This document shows, one piece after another, positions 52,435-61,300 of a stretch of 64,000 nt of DNA. Source of the stretch: CAJQQK01 sp965224225 (lineage in GTDB: Bacteria > Pseudomonadota > Alphaproteobacteria > Rhizobiales > Hyphomicrobiaceae). The stretch spans positions 88,583 to 152,582 of the forward strand of contig CBDCZF010000034.1 in assembly GCA_965224225.1 (NCBI GenBank). Direction: 5' to 3'. The translations under genes were made by a program, and so were the position numbers. The notes under the pieces are model-generated. The model saw only the letters and a program-made list of their open reading frames with translations. It was not told the DNA's origin and made no database searches. Numbering within the stretch: the stretch's first letter is position 1; every line of letters begins with the position of its first letter.

Positions 52435-53310
52435 TCAACCTGCAACCGGCAATGCCCAGGGCATTTCCTGGTAGCCGGGCGCATAGGAGCGGTTGGTGAT
52501 CGCCGGGTCGCGGTTGATCAGGGGGCGGGCATACATCGGATGGCGCAGACTGCGCACCTCGTGCTCAAGGCGGAATTGGGCGCTGCCGGTCGCGGGGTCG
52601 ATGATATCGACGAAGCGGTATTGATGCTGGTCGCTCTCCTCGCTGATCAGGCCTCTTTCGAGCAGTTTCCTGTAGGGTCCTGAGAAGTCGGCAATGTAGA
52701 TCGCGATATGATGGCCGTCGAAATCCGGCAACGGGGCGTCCGTCTCGCGAAAGACGAGCGTCTGGCCGTCACCGACCAGAGCCCGGGCGACGCCTTGTCC
52801 GTTTTCCTCGACGGCGATCGCGGAAGTGGCCAGGATGTCGGTGTAAAAGCCGGCAATCGCCGCTGCGCTGCCAACCGGCACATCGAGTTCGACGTAGGGC
52901 ATTGCAAGTCGGGACTGGCCGAAGGTTTCAGCCGGCTCGTAACAGCGAATGCGGTTGCCCCAAGGACATGTTACCTCGACGTAATGTTCATGCTCGGCAA
53001 ATGAGAACCTGCTATCAGCCAGCGCCGGCTTGACGCTGGCCAGTCGATCGAGCAGCGCCGCTCTGCCGGGGATGACGAGGCCGGTATGACCACGCAGCAC
53101 CTGTGCGTTGCCTGTCGGCAGGTGGAACTGGCTGCGCCCGACATTGATCCACATGTTGTTGGTCCCCGTCATAATGAACGGATCGCGGGTCAACCCGAGG
53201 CCGGTGACGTAGAATGTTGTCGCCAGCTGCTGGTCGGGCACGCGGGTGTTGACATGTTCGAGGGCGACGATGTTGGCGATATCTTCCTGGCTGCGGTCGA
53301 ATGCCGTCAT
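52435..53310 (-). CDS. VOC-superfamily protein (extradiol-dioxygenase-like)
   Basis: 291 residues from ATG 53310. Two vicinal-oxygen-chelate modules: the first begins NIVALEHVNTRVPDQQLAT, the second YVELDVPVGSAAAIAGFY, with later GHHIAIYIADFSGPYRKL and IDPATGSAQFRLEHEVRS. His in ALEHVN and HHIAIY and a C-terminal Glu could form a 2-His-1-carboxylate site, as in type I extradiol dioxygenases or glyalase-type enzymes. Substrate unknown. 68 bp downstream of the flavin-monooxygenase-like gene, same strand. Confidence 0.75.
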   Translation of the reverse strand: MTAFDRSQEDIANIVALEHVNTRVPDQQLATTFYVTGLGLTRDPFIMTGTNNMWINVGRSQFHLPTGNAQVLRGHTGLVIPGRAALLDRLASVKPALADSRFSFAEHEHYVEVTCPWGNRIRCYEPAETFGQSRLAMPYVELDVPVGSAAAIAGFYTDILATSAIAVEENGQGVARALVGDGQTLVFRETDAPLPDFDGHHIAIYIADFSGPYRKLLERGLISEESDQHQYRFVDIIDPATGSAQFRLEHEVRSLRHPMYARPLINRDPAITNRSYAPGYQEMPWALPVAG

Positions 53311-53378
53311 GGCGCAACTCCGTGCTGGCAAAGATCTATGAGGCGAAGTCGGTGGCGGATGTTGTCATGGATGCAAGG

Positions 53379-54551
53379 TCATAGGAACATCGTGGTGTCG
53401 GGTTCGAGATCAAGCAGGGTTCGTCCCGCGGTCGTGTAATTCTGCACGCGGGCCTGAACCTGCTGCGAAGCCGTCAGTGTATCACGCAGACGACGCTCGA
53501 ATTGGTTTTCGGGAAAGATTGCCGTATTGCCGGCCGCCCGATAGGCGGCGACGATGACGTCGACACAGTCCTGGATGACATGCACGGTGGCAAGCTTCAG
53601 GTTGACGCGATCTTCGAGCGCCAATTGACCGCGAGCGGCGACACGATCCGTTTCACCCGCAGCACTCAGAAGATAGGCGCGCGCGGAGCGATACCTCGCG
53701 GTCAACTGGGCGAGTTGGGAGTGAAACACCGGGCTCTCGCGCAGTGACGATGCTGCGCCGCGCGGTGTCTTGGTCATCGCCAGTGCGCGCAATTCCGAAA
53801 GCATGGCGCGTGCCAGGCCGACCTGCAGGGCGGCAAAGCCGACGCCGTAGGCAAGTGACGTCGAACAGCGGTAGAGCGCGCCAGTCTCCCGGTTCTCGGC
53901 CTGATCATCACGATCGATGGTCTCGTCCGCCGGCACGAACAGGTCGACGACCTCATAGGTATCGCTGCCGGTGCCGCGCAGGCCCATCACATCCCAGACG
54001 TCGTAGATCGTGGCCTTGTCGCGGGCAAACAGCGCCGTGCGGTCACGCTTACGCCCGTCCTCCTTGATTGCGGGCGAGCCGTCTGCGTTGAACACGTAGC
54101 TGTGGCCGCCGAGCAAGGTCGCGTGCCGGCTGCCGCTGGCAAACGCCCATTTGCCGGTAACGCGATAACCACCCTCGACAATGACGGCCTTGCCCTGAAT
54201 GCCGGCACCCCAGGCGAGCACGGCATCGGGCGGACCAAACAGGCGTTGGGCGGGTTCGGGATCGAGGAAGGCCGCCGACATGGCACAGCCCGCGCCCTGG
54301 CTCATGCACCAGGCCGTGCTGGCATCGAAGCCGGCGACGATCTCCATGACTTCGGCAAAGGTCCGCAGATCGAGTTCGTCGCCACCGACCGACTTCGGCA
54401 ACAACAGGCGGAACAAGCGCGATTCGTGCAGTGCTTGCACGACGTCGTCCGGCAGTCCTTTCTCCACCTCGATGCGCGGGGCGGCGGCCAACAGCAGGTC
54501 GCCGACGCTCTTTGCGCGCTGGATGACGTCACGTTCGTCGGCAACGGTCAT
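53379..54551 (-). CDS. Acyl-CoA-dehydrogenase-fold flavin monooxygenase (HsaA/DszC-like)
   Basis: 390 residues. Acyl-CoA dehydrogenase fold: LPDDVVQALHESRLFRLLLPK, FDASTAWCMSQGAGCA, GGYRVTGKWAFASGSRHATL, DVMGLRGTGSDTYEVVDLFVP, and RDTLTASQQVQARVQNYTTAG at the end. The catalytic Glu of true acyl-CoA dehydrogenases is not evident, and the GTGSxxY block with the C-terminal pattern fits the group D flavin monooxygenases (HsaA, HpaB-2, DszC), which use reduced FMN/FAD to hydroxylate aromatics or S-oxidise. Followed by a VOC dioxygenase-like gene, as hsaA and hsaC are in steroid-ring catabolism. Confidence 0.85.
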   Translation of the reverse strand: MTVADERDVIQRAKSVGDLLLAAAPRIEVEKGLPDDVVQALHESRLFRLLLPKSVGGDELDLRTFAEVMEIVAGFDASTAWCMSQGAGCAMSAAFLDPEPAQRLFGPPDAVLAWGAGIQGKAVIVEGGYRVTGKWAFASGSRHATLLGGHSYVFNADGSPAIKEDGRKRDRTALFARDKATIYDVWDVMGLRGTGSDTYEVVDLFVPADETIDRDDQAENRETGALYRCSTSLAYGVGFAALQVGLARAMLSELRALAMTKTPRGAASSLRESPVFHSQLAQLTARYRSARAYLLSAAGETDRVAARGQLALEDRVNLKLATVHVIQDCVDVIVAAYRAAGNTAIFPENQFERRLRDTLTASQQVQARVQNYTTAGRTLLDLEPDTTMFL

Positions 54552-54692
54552 AGCCTAAGGTGCCCTCGTTCGGTTTCCGCGGCTCGCGGCCATGTCGCCA
54601 AGTATCGCATGGACACCCGGCCGGAGGCCATCGAGCAAGCGATACCTCCTCATTCAATGCTCAACACCCTGGTCCGGCAATCGGCGAGGTTC

Positions 54693-55778
54693 CTACAGCT
54701 TGAGCCTTTCGCAAATCCAGGCCGCCCGTTTGAGAACGGCATTGCGCACATGATGGACCCGGTCAGAGCGCTGGCGCCGTAAGGCCTCGATGAGTTCGTG
54801 GATAGTGCATTCAGCACGCGTGTAGGGGTGCATGTGCCGGGTGTATTGATTGAAGGCAATGTATACCATTTCATCGAGATTGCGCCGGCGCGTGCGTCGC
54901 GGGCAGGTCGTCAGATCCTCGGTCAATCCCCAGCCTGCGTAGAATGGCATACCGTAGCAGGTGACCTGCTTTCCGCGCAGCAAGGCCTCGAAGCCTGCGA
55001 GCGAGGAGATCGTGACCAGCCGGTCGGCCCGCTCGATCACCTCGATGATGTTCGCATCTGCAACGACCGCATCGGCGAAACGTACTGCAACGGTGTCGGG
55101 CACGTGGCCGGCTCTGAGATTGCTGACGACGTCCGGGTGGGGCTTGTAAATGATGAAGGCGTCCGGATGGCGCGCGCGGGTCTGTGCCAGGAGCTGCTCG
55201 TTGACGTTTTGCTCGGCAGCGGGATCGATGTCGGGTGACAGGGTTTTGAGGATCGAGGCATCGTCGGCGACTTGTCCGACGACCAGCACGACCGGTCGGT
55301 CGTTGGGCATATCCATCGGCTGCCCGGTGCCGGCAAGATTGTACTTGGTCAGTCGAGCGGCGAGGATTTCGGCTCGGATGCCGGCGCCCTCGTTGGTCTG
55401 GGCGTCGTCGAGTTCCGCCGTCTCCATCAGATGTTCAAGGTCGCTCGGCCGCGTCGCGTCGTAATAGATGCCGCGGCCATCGACGGCGAGCGAGGCGGCC
55501 GTGACAAAGCCCGCACCGAGCCCGACCGAGCGCACGAAGCCGTCTTCGATGCGGTACAGAGGCACACCGGCGGCGGCGCACTGGGTTTCGTGATGTGCTT
55601 CGAGCCTGGATGACCAGGCAACCACGACACCATCGGCCGCCTCCGCCCGGGCCAGCGCATCTTCGAGGTGCCAGCAGAATTCCGGCGGTCCGTCAGGTGA
55701 GGGAAACAGCGCCCGAACCGTCGGCCGGTTCCACCAGTACGTACCGGCAACGAACGCCCGGCGGCCGGCCGCCGTCAT
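54693..55778 (-). CDS. KpsC-like capsule sugar (Kdo) transferase, single domain
   Basis: 361 residues. Motifs of the KpsC/KpsS (Capsule_synth) family: YRIEDGFVRSVGLGAGFVTA, DGRGIYYDATRPSDLEHLM, VLVVGQVADDASI, AFIIYKPHPDVVSNLRAG, and TISSLAGFEALLRGKQVTCYG plus PFYAGWGLTEDL. KpsC proper has two GT domains (about 670 residues) that attach alternating beta-Kdo to a lipid; this one has a single domain. ATG overlaps the preceding dioxygenase stop (ATGA). In this context it may add an acidic sugar to a lipid made by the upstream polyketide genes. Confidence 0.85.
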   Translation of the reverse strand: MTAAGRRAFVAGTYWWNRPTVRALFPSPDGPPEFCWHLEDALARAEAADGVVVAWSSRLEAHHETQCAAAGVPLYRIEDGFVRSVGLGAGFVTAASLAVDGRGIYYDATRPSDLEHLMETAELDDAQTNEGAGIRAEILAARLTKYNLAGTGQPMDMPNDRPVVLVVGQVADDASILKTLSPDIDPAAEQNVNEQLLAQTRARHPDAFIIYKPHPDVVSNLRAGHVPDTVAVRFADAVVADANIIEVIERADRLVTISSLAGFEALLRGKQVTCYGMPFYAGWGLTEDLTTCPRRTRRRNLDEMVYIAFNQYTRHMHPYTRAECTIHELIEALRRQRSDRVHHVRNAVLKRAAWICERLKL

Positions 55779-56842
55779 GCAGCCGATCGCGAGGTCTGCG
55801 CAGCGCCTTGCGCGTTCGGCGGCGCAGCGTTGTCTCTGAGTTCGCTGTTCGCCACAAGGTGCCAGGACGCACGGGCGCCTCGGCGCTCTGCATGCCTGTC
55901 GGCAGCCGCCAGGGCCCGTTTGGTGAAATGCTGTTCGATGCGGCTGCGCACTTTGGGCAGTATGCCGGGGAACGGATTGAACGGGTTCGAGCGGCTGTAG
56001 GCATAGATCGCAAGCCGGCTCGAGCCGGGTGCCGCATCGCCGCGGCGATGGAAACCGAACGTGTCGGCCATCACCAGCGTATTGGCCGGCACCTTGAATG
56101 CAACCGCTTCACCGAAGCCGCGTCGTTCAAGTTCTGCAGGCGAGATCCGCAACGAGCCGCGCCTCGCGTAGCTGTCGTCAAGCCCGCCGCCTGCCACCGC
56201 GTTCTCCTGCTCCCATTGAACACGCTCGCGCGTCAGGCGGTTCGAGCCCGGCACGTAGTTGAACGGGCCAATCTCTTCATCGACGTCATCGAGGAACAGC
56301 CAAGCCTTCATGGTCGGGTGAAAGGTGTCGGAGTGGAAATCCTTCTGCGGGTCGTGCCCATCCGCCTCAAAGCCGTTGCGGATCAGGTGGGCGAAGAACA
56401 TCGGGTATTTGAAGGCGGCGCCGCCGTACATCATGATGTTGAGAAAGCGCTGGTTGGTGAGCAGGTGGCGGCAGGCCGGCATGCGTTCGACCGTCGCCTC
56501 ATCGAGCAGGCCCTGGAAGGTAAAGGTATCGCCCTGCACCATGCGCCTGAGTTCCCCATCGAAGCCGAGCACTTCTTCACGCAGGAGCCGGAACTCCCCG
56601 GGCGCCAGAAAGTTCTCGATCTTGACGTAACCATTCTCGCGGAATTCCCGGCGCAGGTTAGCCGGCACCAGCCAGCCCATGAACAGCCAGCGCCAGCGCG
56701 TCATCGCCTGGGCAGCGCGCACCCGCGCGACATGCAGCCCCCAGCGGTTGAGCGTGACAGAGCCGATGATCGGATTGGCCTGAAACGACTTCGCCGTCGT
56801 AAACAACTCGATAAACCAGACCGGCCATTTGAGGATCCGCAT
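55775..56842 (-). CDS. Phytanoyl-CoA dioxygenase (PhyH)-family protein
   Basis: 355 residues from ATG 56842 (GGAG six bases upstream). Non-haem Fe(II)/2-oxoglutarate fold: FRENGYVKIENFLAPGEFRL start, KDFHSDTFHPTMKAWLFLDD with the HxD iron ligands, IGPFNYVPGSNRLT, and MADTFGFHRRGDAAPGSSR with the distal His and the Arg for 2-oxoglutarate. Hydroxylates an unactivated carbon. Lies between the alpha-oxoamine synthase and the KpsC-like gene, so a lipid-like aminoketone or its chain is a reasonable substrate. Confidence 0.85.
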   Translation of the reverse strand: MRILKWPVWFIELFTTAKSFQANPIIGSVTLNRWGLHVARVRAAQAMTRWRWLFMGWLVPANLRREFRENGYVKIENFLAPGEFRLLREEVLGFDGELRRMVQGDTFTFQGLLDEATVERMPACRHLLTNQRFLNIMMYGGAAFKYPMFFAHLIRNGFEADGHDPQKDFHSDTFHPTMKAWLFLDDVDEEIGPFNYVPGSNRLTRERVQWEQENAVAGGGLDDSYARRGSLRISPAELERRGFGEAVAFKVPANTLVMADTFGFHRRGDAAPGSSRLAIYAYSRSNPFNPFPGILPKVRSRIEQHFTKRALAAADRHAERRGARASWHLVANSELRDNAAPPNAQGAAQTSRSAA

Positions 56843-56866
56843 GGGTTGCTCCCACATCTGGGGTTT

Positions 56867-56988
56867 CCAAAGGGCAAGTGCCCTTTGGTGGGGTCGTTAG
56901 GGGCAGAGCCCCTGACATATCGCCGCTTTGGCGGCGATCAATGAGGGGATTCACCCCTCAAACTCCCCGACCAGGGACCAGTCCCTGG
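56867..56988. repeat. Array of five tandem stem-loops
   Basis: Five short perfect hairpins in 122 bp: 56867-56888 (9-bp stem ccaaagggc/gccctttgg), 56899-56913 (aggggc/gcccct), 56919-56938 (atcgccgc/gcggcgat), 56942-56960 (tgagggg/cccctca) and 56971-56988 (ccagggac/gtccctgg). They fill the gap between the alpha-oxoamine synthase and PhyH genes. Likely limit read-through or protect the 3' end of the PKS-AOS message. Confidence 0.85.
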
Positions 56989-56996
56989 ACCCATTC

Positions 56997-58391
56997 TCAA
57001 CGCGTGACGTAGTTGATGGCCGCTGCGGCGGTGGCAAGACCGAATTTGTCGCGGCCGAGAATTTCGAGCTCTTCGCTCAACACTTTGGCGGCATTTTCAA
57101 TCTGGTCCCTGGAGTGCTCGCTGGTCAGGAAAAAGCGCAGGCGGGCGGCACGCATGGCAACGGCCGGATAGGTCACCGGGATCGTCGAGATGCCCCGTTC
57201 GAACAGGCGCTCGGCGAGTTTCGCTGCTCGTATCGAGTCTCCGATCATCGCGACGCCGATCGCATGGCCCGCGCTGTTGCCGATGTCGAGACCTTGGCCG
57301 GTGAATGCTTCAACGAAGATACGGCCGTTTTCGCGGAGTTTCTCGACTCGCTCCGGCTCGTCATGCAACTTCTCGAGGGCTGCCAATGCCGCGGCGGCAA
57401 CCGGTGGCGATATGCCAACCGAGAACATGAAGGCCGACGCATTGAACTTGAGGTTGTCGATCAGCGCCTGGCAGCCGGCGATATAGCCGCCGCAAGCGCT
57501 CAGCGTTTTCGACAGCGTCCCCATCCAGATGTCGACGCCGTCAGGCGCCACATCGAAATGCTCGAAGATGCCCCGCCCGGTCTTGCCGAGCACGCCGATC
57601 GAATGGGCCTCATCGACCATCAGCCAGGCAGCATGGCGCTCCTTGATCTCGATCAATTCGGGTAACGGTGCAACATCGCCATCCATCGAATAGAGACCTT
57701 CGGCGACGATCAGAACACGATTGAACTGATGGCGCGATTCGCGCAGCATGGCATCGAGGGCCGCCATGTCGTTGTGCGGGAAGCTCTTTCGGGCCGCCGC
57801 CGTAAGCTTGGTGCCGAGCACGATCGAATTGTGGCAGAGCGAGTCGAAGACGATCAGGTCGCCCTTGTCGAGCAGTTCACCGATCACAGATACGTTGGTG
57901 CCGTGGCCCGAGACGAAGCACAATGCATCGTCGGTCTCGTAGTGGTCAGCCAGCGCCCGCTCCAGCTTGCGGTGCAGGGGCCGGTCACCAGCGGTCGGGC
58001 GGCTCGCAGAGACCGAGGTGCCGAAGTGATCGATGGCAGCCTTTGCAGCAGCGTTGATTTCCGGCGCACCGTTGAGGCCCAGATAGTCGTAGGAAATGAA
58101 GTTATCGTAGGTGCGCCCATCGATCACACAGGTCGCGCCCGATTTGGTCTCGTGCAGTTTGAAGTACGGATTGGCGACTTCCATGACGTCGGCGACGGCA
58201 CGCTGGCGCTTGATTTCCTTGTAGGCGGGAAGCGTTGCAAAATCGGTCTTGTCCGAGGCATTGGCAACGGTGACCATCGGCAGGGATGCAGGCGATGACT
58301 TCGACGTCAGGCCACGTGCCATGTCGAGCATCGACTGGCGCGCGCGCTTTCGCGGCGCCTGGCCGTTTGCACCGTTGGCGTGATCGTCCAT
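56997..58391 (-). CDS. Alpha-oxoamine synthase (AONS/SPT-like PLP enzyme)
   Basis: 464 residues from ATG 58391, placed two bases after the PKS stop with AAAGGG ten bases upstream; an in-frame TTG at 58397 would overlap. About 100-residue N-terminal extension precedes the core (NFISYDYLGLNGAPEI). Core motifs are FGTSVSASRPTAGDRPLHRK, LCFVSGHGTNVSVIGEL (His stacks on PLP), IVAEGLYSMDGDVAPLPEL, LMVDEAHSIGVLGKTGRG and the PLP-lysine MGTLSKTLSACGGYIAG. Family members condense an amino acid with an acyl thioester with loss of CO2 (BioF, KBL, SPT, HemA). Here the acyl donor is probably the polyketide on the neighbouring ACP. Confidence 0.93.
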   Translation of the reverse strand: MDDHANGANGQAPRKRARQSMLDMARGLTSKSSPASLPMVTVANASDKTDFATLPAYKEIKRQRAVADVMEVANPYFKLHETKSGATCVIDGRTYDNFISYDYLGLNGAPEINAAAKAAIDHFGTSVSASRPTAGDRPLHRKLERALADHYETDDALCFVSGHGTNVSVIGELLDKGDLIVFDSLCHNSIVLGTKLTAAARKSFPHNDMAALDAMLRESRHQFNRVLIVAEGLYSMDGDVAPLPELIEIKERHAAWLMVDEAHSIGVLGKTGRGIFEHFDVAPDGVDIWMGTLSKTLSACGGYIAGCQALIDNLKFNASAFMFSVGISPPVAAAALAALEKLHDEPERVEKLRENGRIFVEAFTGQGLDIGNSAGHAIGVAMIGDSIRAAKLAERLFERGISTIPVTYPAVAMRAARLRFFLTSEHSRDQIENAAKVLSEELEILGRDKFGLATAAAAINYVTR

Positions 58392-58393
58392 CG

Positions 58394-61300
58394 TCAAACA
58401 ACCCTTTGTAGGCCGGCCTCTCGCTCCTCGACGCGCTTTTCGAGCTGCGCCAGATCGGCATCATCGACATCTTCCGAGACGTGCTTTTTCATCAGCGCGT
58501 CACGGTCGGCCCCGGTCGCTTCGTCATCGTCTCCGTCACCGCGCAGGCGTGTCAGGACACGGGCTGCTATGTCGTTGATCGTGGTGCCATCGGAAATCGA
58601 GACGATCGGGATGTCAATGCCAAGCCCACGCTGGGCTGCCATGCGCAGTTCGAGACCCATCAGCGAATCCATGCCGATATCGGCCAGCGACCGCTTGAGC
58701 GAGATATCCTCGACCGGCATGCGGAAAATGCTAGCCACCTCGCGGGCCAGGAAGTCCGCCAGAACGCCGCGGGCGGCATCGTCATCGAGGCCCTGAATGG
58801 CGGCGCGGATATCGACCTGGTCGCCGAAGTCGCCGCCACTCGACTTGGCCTCGCGGCGAATGAGGGCATAGGCCGGTGTCTTCACGATCGCCAACATATC
58901 GCCGGCCATCGACCAGTTCATGGTGGCGAGCGCAATATTCGCCGTGGCCGCAGGCTCGCTATCGGCCACCAGGATGCGGGCGAGAAGATTGAGGCCGTCG
59001 CGGGCGCGGAACTCGATGCCGCCGGTATGACGGGCAAGCGACTGCGCCGTCTCGGTGTCGCGTGTCAGTACGCCGACATCCGAAATCGCGCCCCAGGCAA
59101 CCGACGTGGCCTTCAGGCCTTCGGCGACACGCGCGCGGGCAAGCCCGTCGAGGTAACCGTTTGCCGCCGTATAACTCGCCTGGCCCGGATTGCCGAACAT
59201 GGCGGCTGCAGATGAGAACAGGATGAAGTAGTCGAGTTCATCCTCGCGTGTCAGCCGGTCGAGATTGTGTGCGCCTGTCACCTTTGGCGCCAGCACCTTT
59301 TGGATGCGTTCCGGCGTCAGGTTGGAGATCAGGCCATCGTCAAGCACCATCGCGGTATGTGCGATACCGGCGATTCGGCGCTTGGCGCGTTGCGCCGCGA
59401 GCAGGGTCTCGAGCGCGGCACCATCGGTTACATCACACTGCGCGACGGCAAGCGAAATGTCGCGACGGCCAAGTTCTTGGATCAGCTTGTCAAGAGCCTC
59501 GCCGGCACCACCTGAGCGGCTGGTCAGCAGAATATGGCGCGCGCCGCGATCGGCGAGCCAGCGCGCCATCTCGAGGCCGAAGCCGCCGGTGCCGCCAACC
59601 AGGATGTGGACGCCGTCTGGGTCGGCCTTGAACTCGCGGGTCTCGACCGTCTGGCCGGCCTCGATATCCGGAGCGCTGACCAGGATCTTGCCGATATGAC
59701 CCGATTTCTGCATCAGGCGGAAGGCGTCGACCACGTCTGCGGCCTGGAACAGGCGGTAGGGCAGCGGCGTGAACGTGCCGTCGGCAAAGCCGTCGATGAT
59801 TTCCCTGAAAACGCGCCGGACAACATCGGGGCGATAGGTCAGCAACTGGTCGGCATCGATGCCGAAATAGGAGACGTTGCGCCGGAACGGGCGCAGGCCG
59901 ACCTTGGTGTTGGCATAGAAATCGCGCTTGCCAAGCTCGAGGAAACGGCCGAAGGGGCGCATCAGGTCGATGCTGCGCTCCATTGCCTCGCCGGCCAGCG
60001 AATTGAGCAGCACGTCGACTCCGCCATCAGTAATGCGACGTACGTCATCCACGAATTCAAGCGAGCGAGAATCGAGCACCTGGTCGGCGCCAAGCGCGGT
60101 CAGCACCGCACGTTTCTCTTCCGTGCCAGCCGTTGCGATGATTCTTGCGCCGGCACGCTTGGCGACCTGTACGGCGGCCAGACCAACACCGCCGGCCGCG
60201 CCGTGGATCAGAACCCACTCATCACGGCGCAGATTGGCCAGATGGTCAAGCGCGTAGTAGGCGGTCAGGAAAGCGACCGGGATCGAGGCTGCATCGAGCA
60301 ATTCGACGTCGTCGGGCAGCCGCGCGACCGCATCGGATGTTACCGTGACATGCGATGCAAAACAGGCCGGCGCCATGGCAATCACCGGGTCACCCGGCTG
60401 CAGGCCCTCGACATCGGGCCCGACGCGTACAATCCGGCCCGAACACTCGAAGCCGACCGTCGGGCCGGCGAAACCATCCTCGAGCGCCTCCTCTGGCAGC
60501 AGGCCAAGCGACCACATCACGTCACGGAAATTGAGGCCGGCTGCGACCGCCTCGATCTCGACTTCATTGCCTACAGGCGTCCGGCGTTCGCGTGCCGCCC
60601 AGGTCAGGGCATCGAGATCGCCACTCTGTCCGAGTTCGAGCACGGTCGCCGGTGCCTCGGATGCATCATCAGGTTCAGCCGCCGCCACGTGTCGATTGGC
60701 CGGCGGCGGGCCACGACGCACCTGCAGACCATGTAGGGCCGCGGGACCGATCACGAATTCGGCAAGATCACCCGGCTCATCGATTAGAGCAACGAGTGTA
60801 CCGGCGACATCGTCGGTGCTCATGCCCGCTGCAAAGTCAACCAGACGCAGGTCGATGTTGGCAAACTCGTTGAGAGCCGTGCGCCCGTAGCCCCAGACGC
60901 CGCTCTGCACCGGTGAGGCCGGTCCAAGTCCCGCCACCGCCCGCGCGCCGCCTTCGGCGACAATCCACAGGCGGCAGTCGCGATCACCGATCCCGTTGAG
61001 CAGCTCAGTCAGTCGGCCGGTCACATCGAGCAGGTCGGATTCAGGAGTACCCGCCACGTCGCTTGCAGCGGAGACGACAACAACATCGAGTTGAGCGTCG
61101 CCAGCTGCCTCGAGGTCATCGACAATGATCGTGCCGCGCATTTCGAGCATCGATCGGAGTGCGCGGTTCAACGGATGGTCCGCCGAGGCATGACCGTTGA
61201 CCAGCAGTACGGCGCGTTGCTGCTCGTCGGTATGACCGGCATCGCCCTCATCGTGCATGACGCCGTTGGCCGAACTCGCATGGCCGTTGAGCTCGTGTGC

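Noticed and set aside
59534..60736. A 400-codon plus-strand frame within the PKS
   Set aside because: It is the antisense shadow of the ER/KR region, where the minus strand carries all catalytic motifs.
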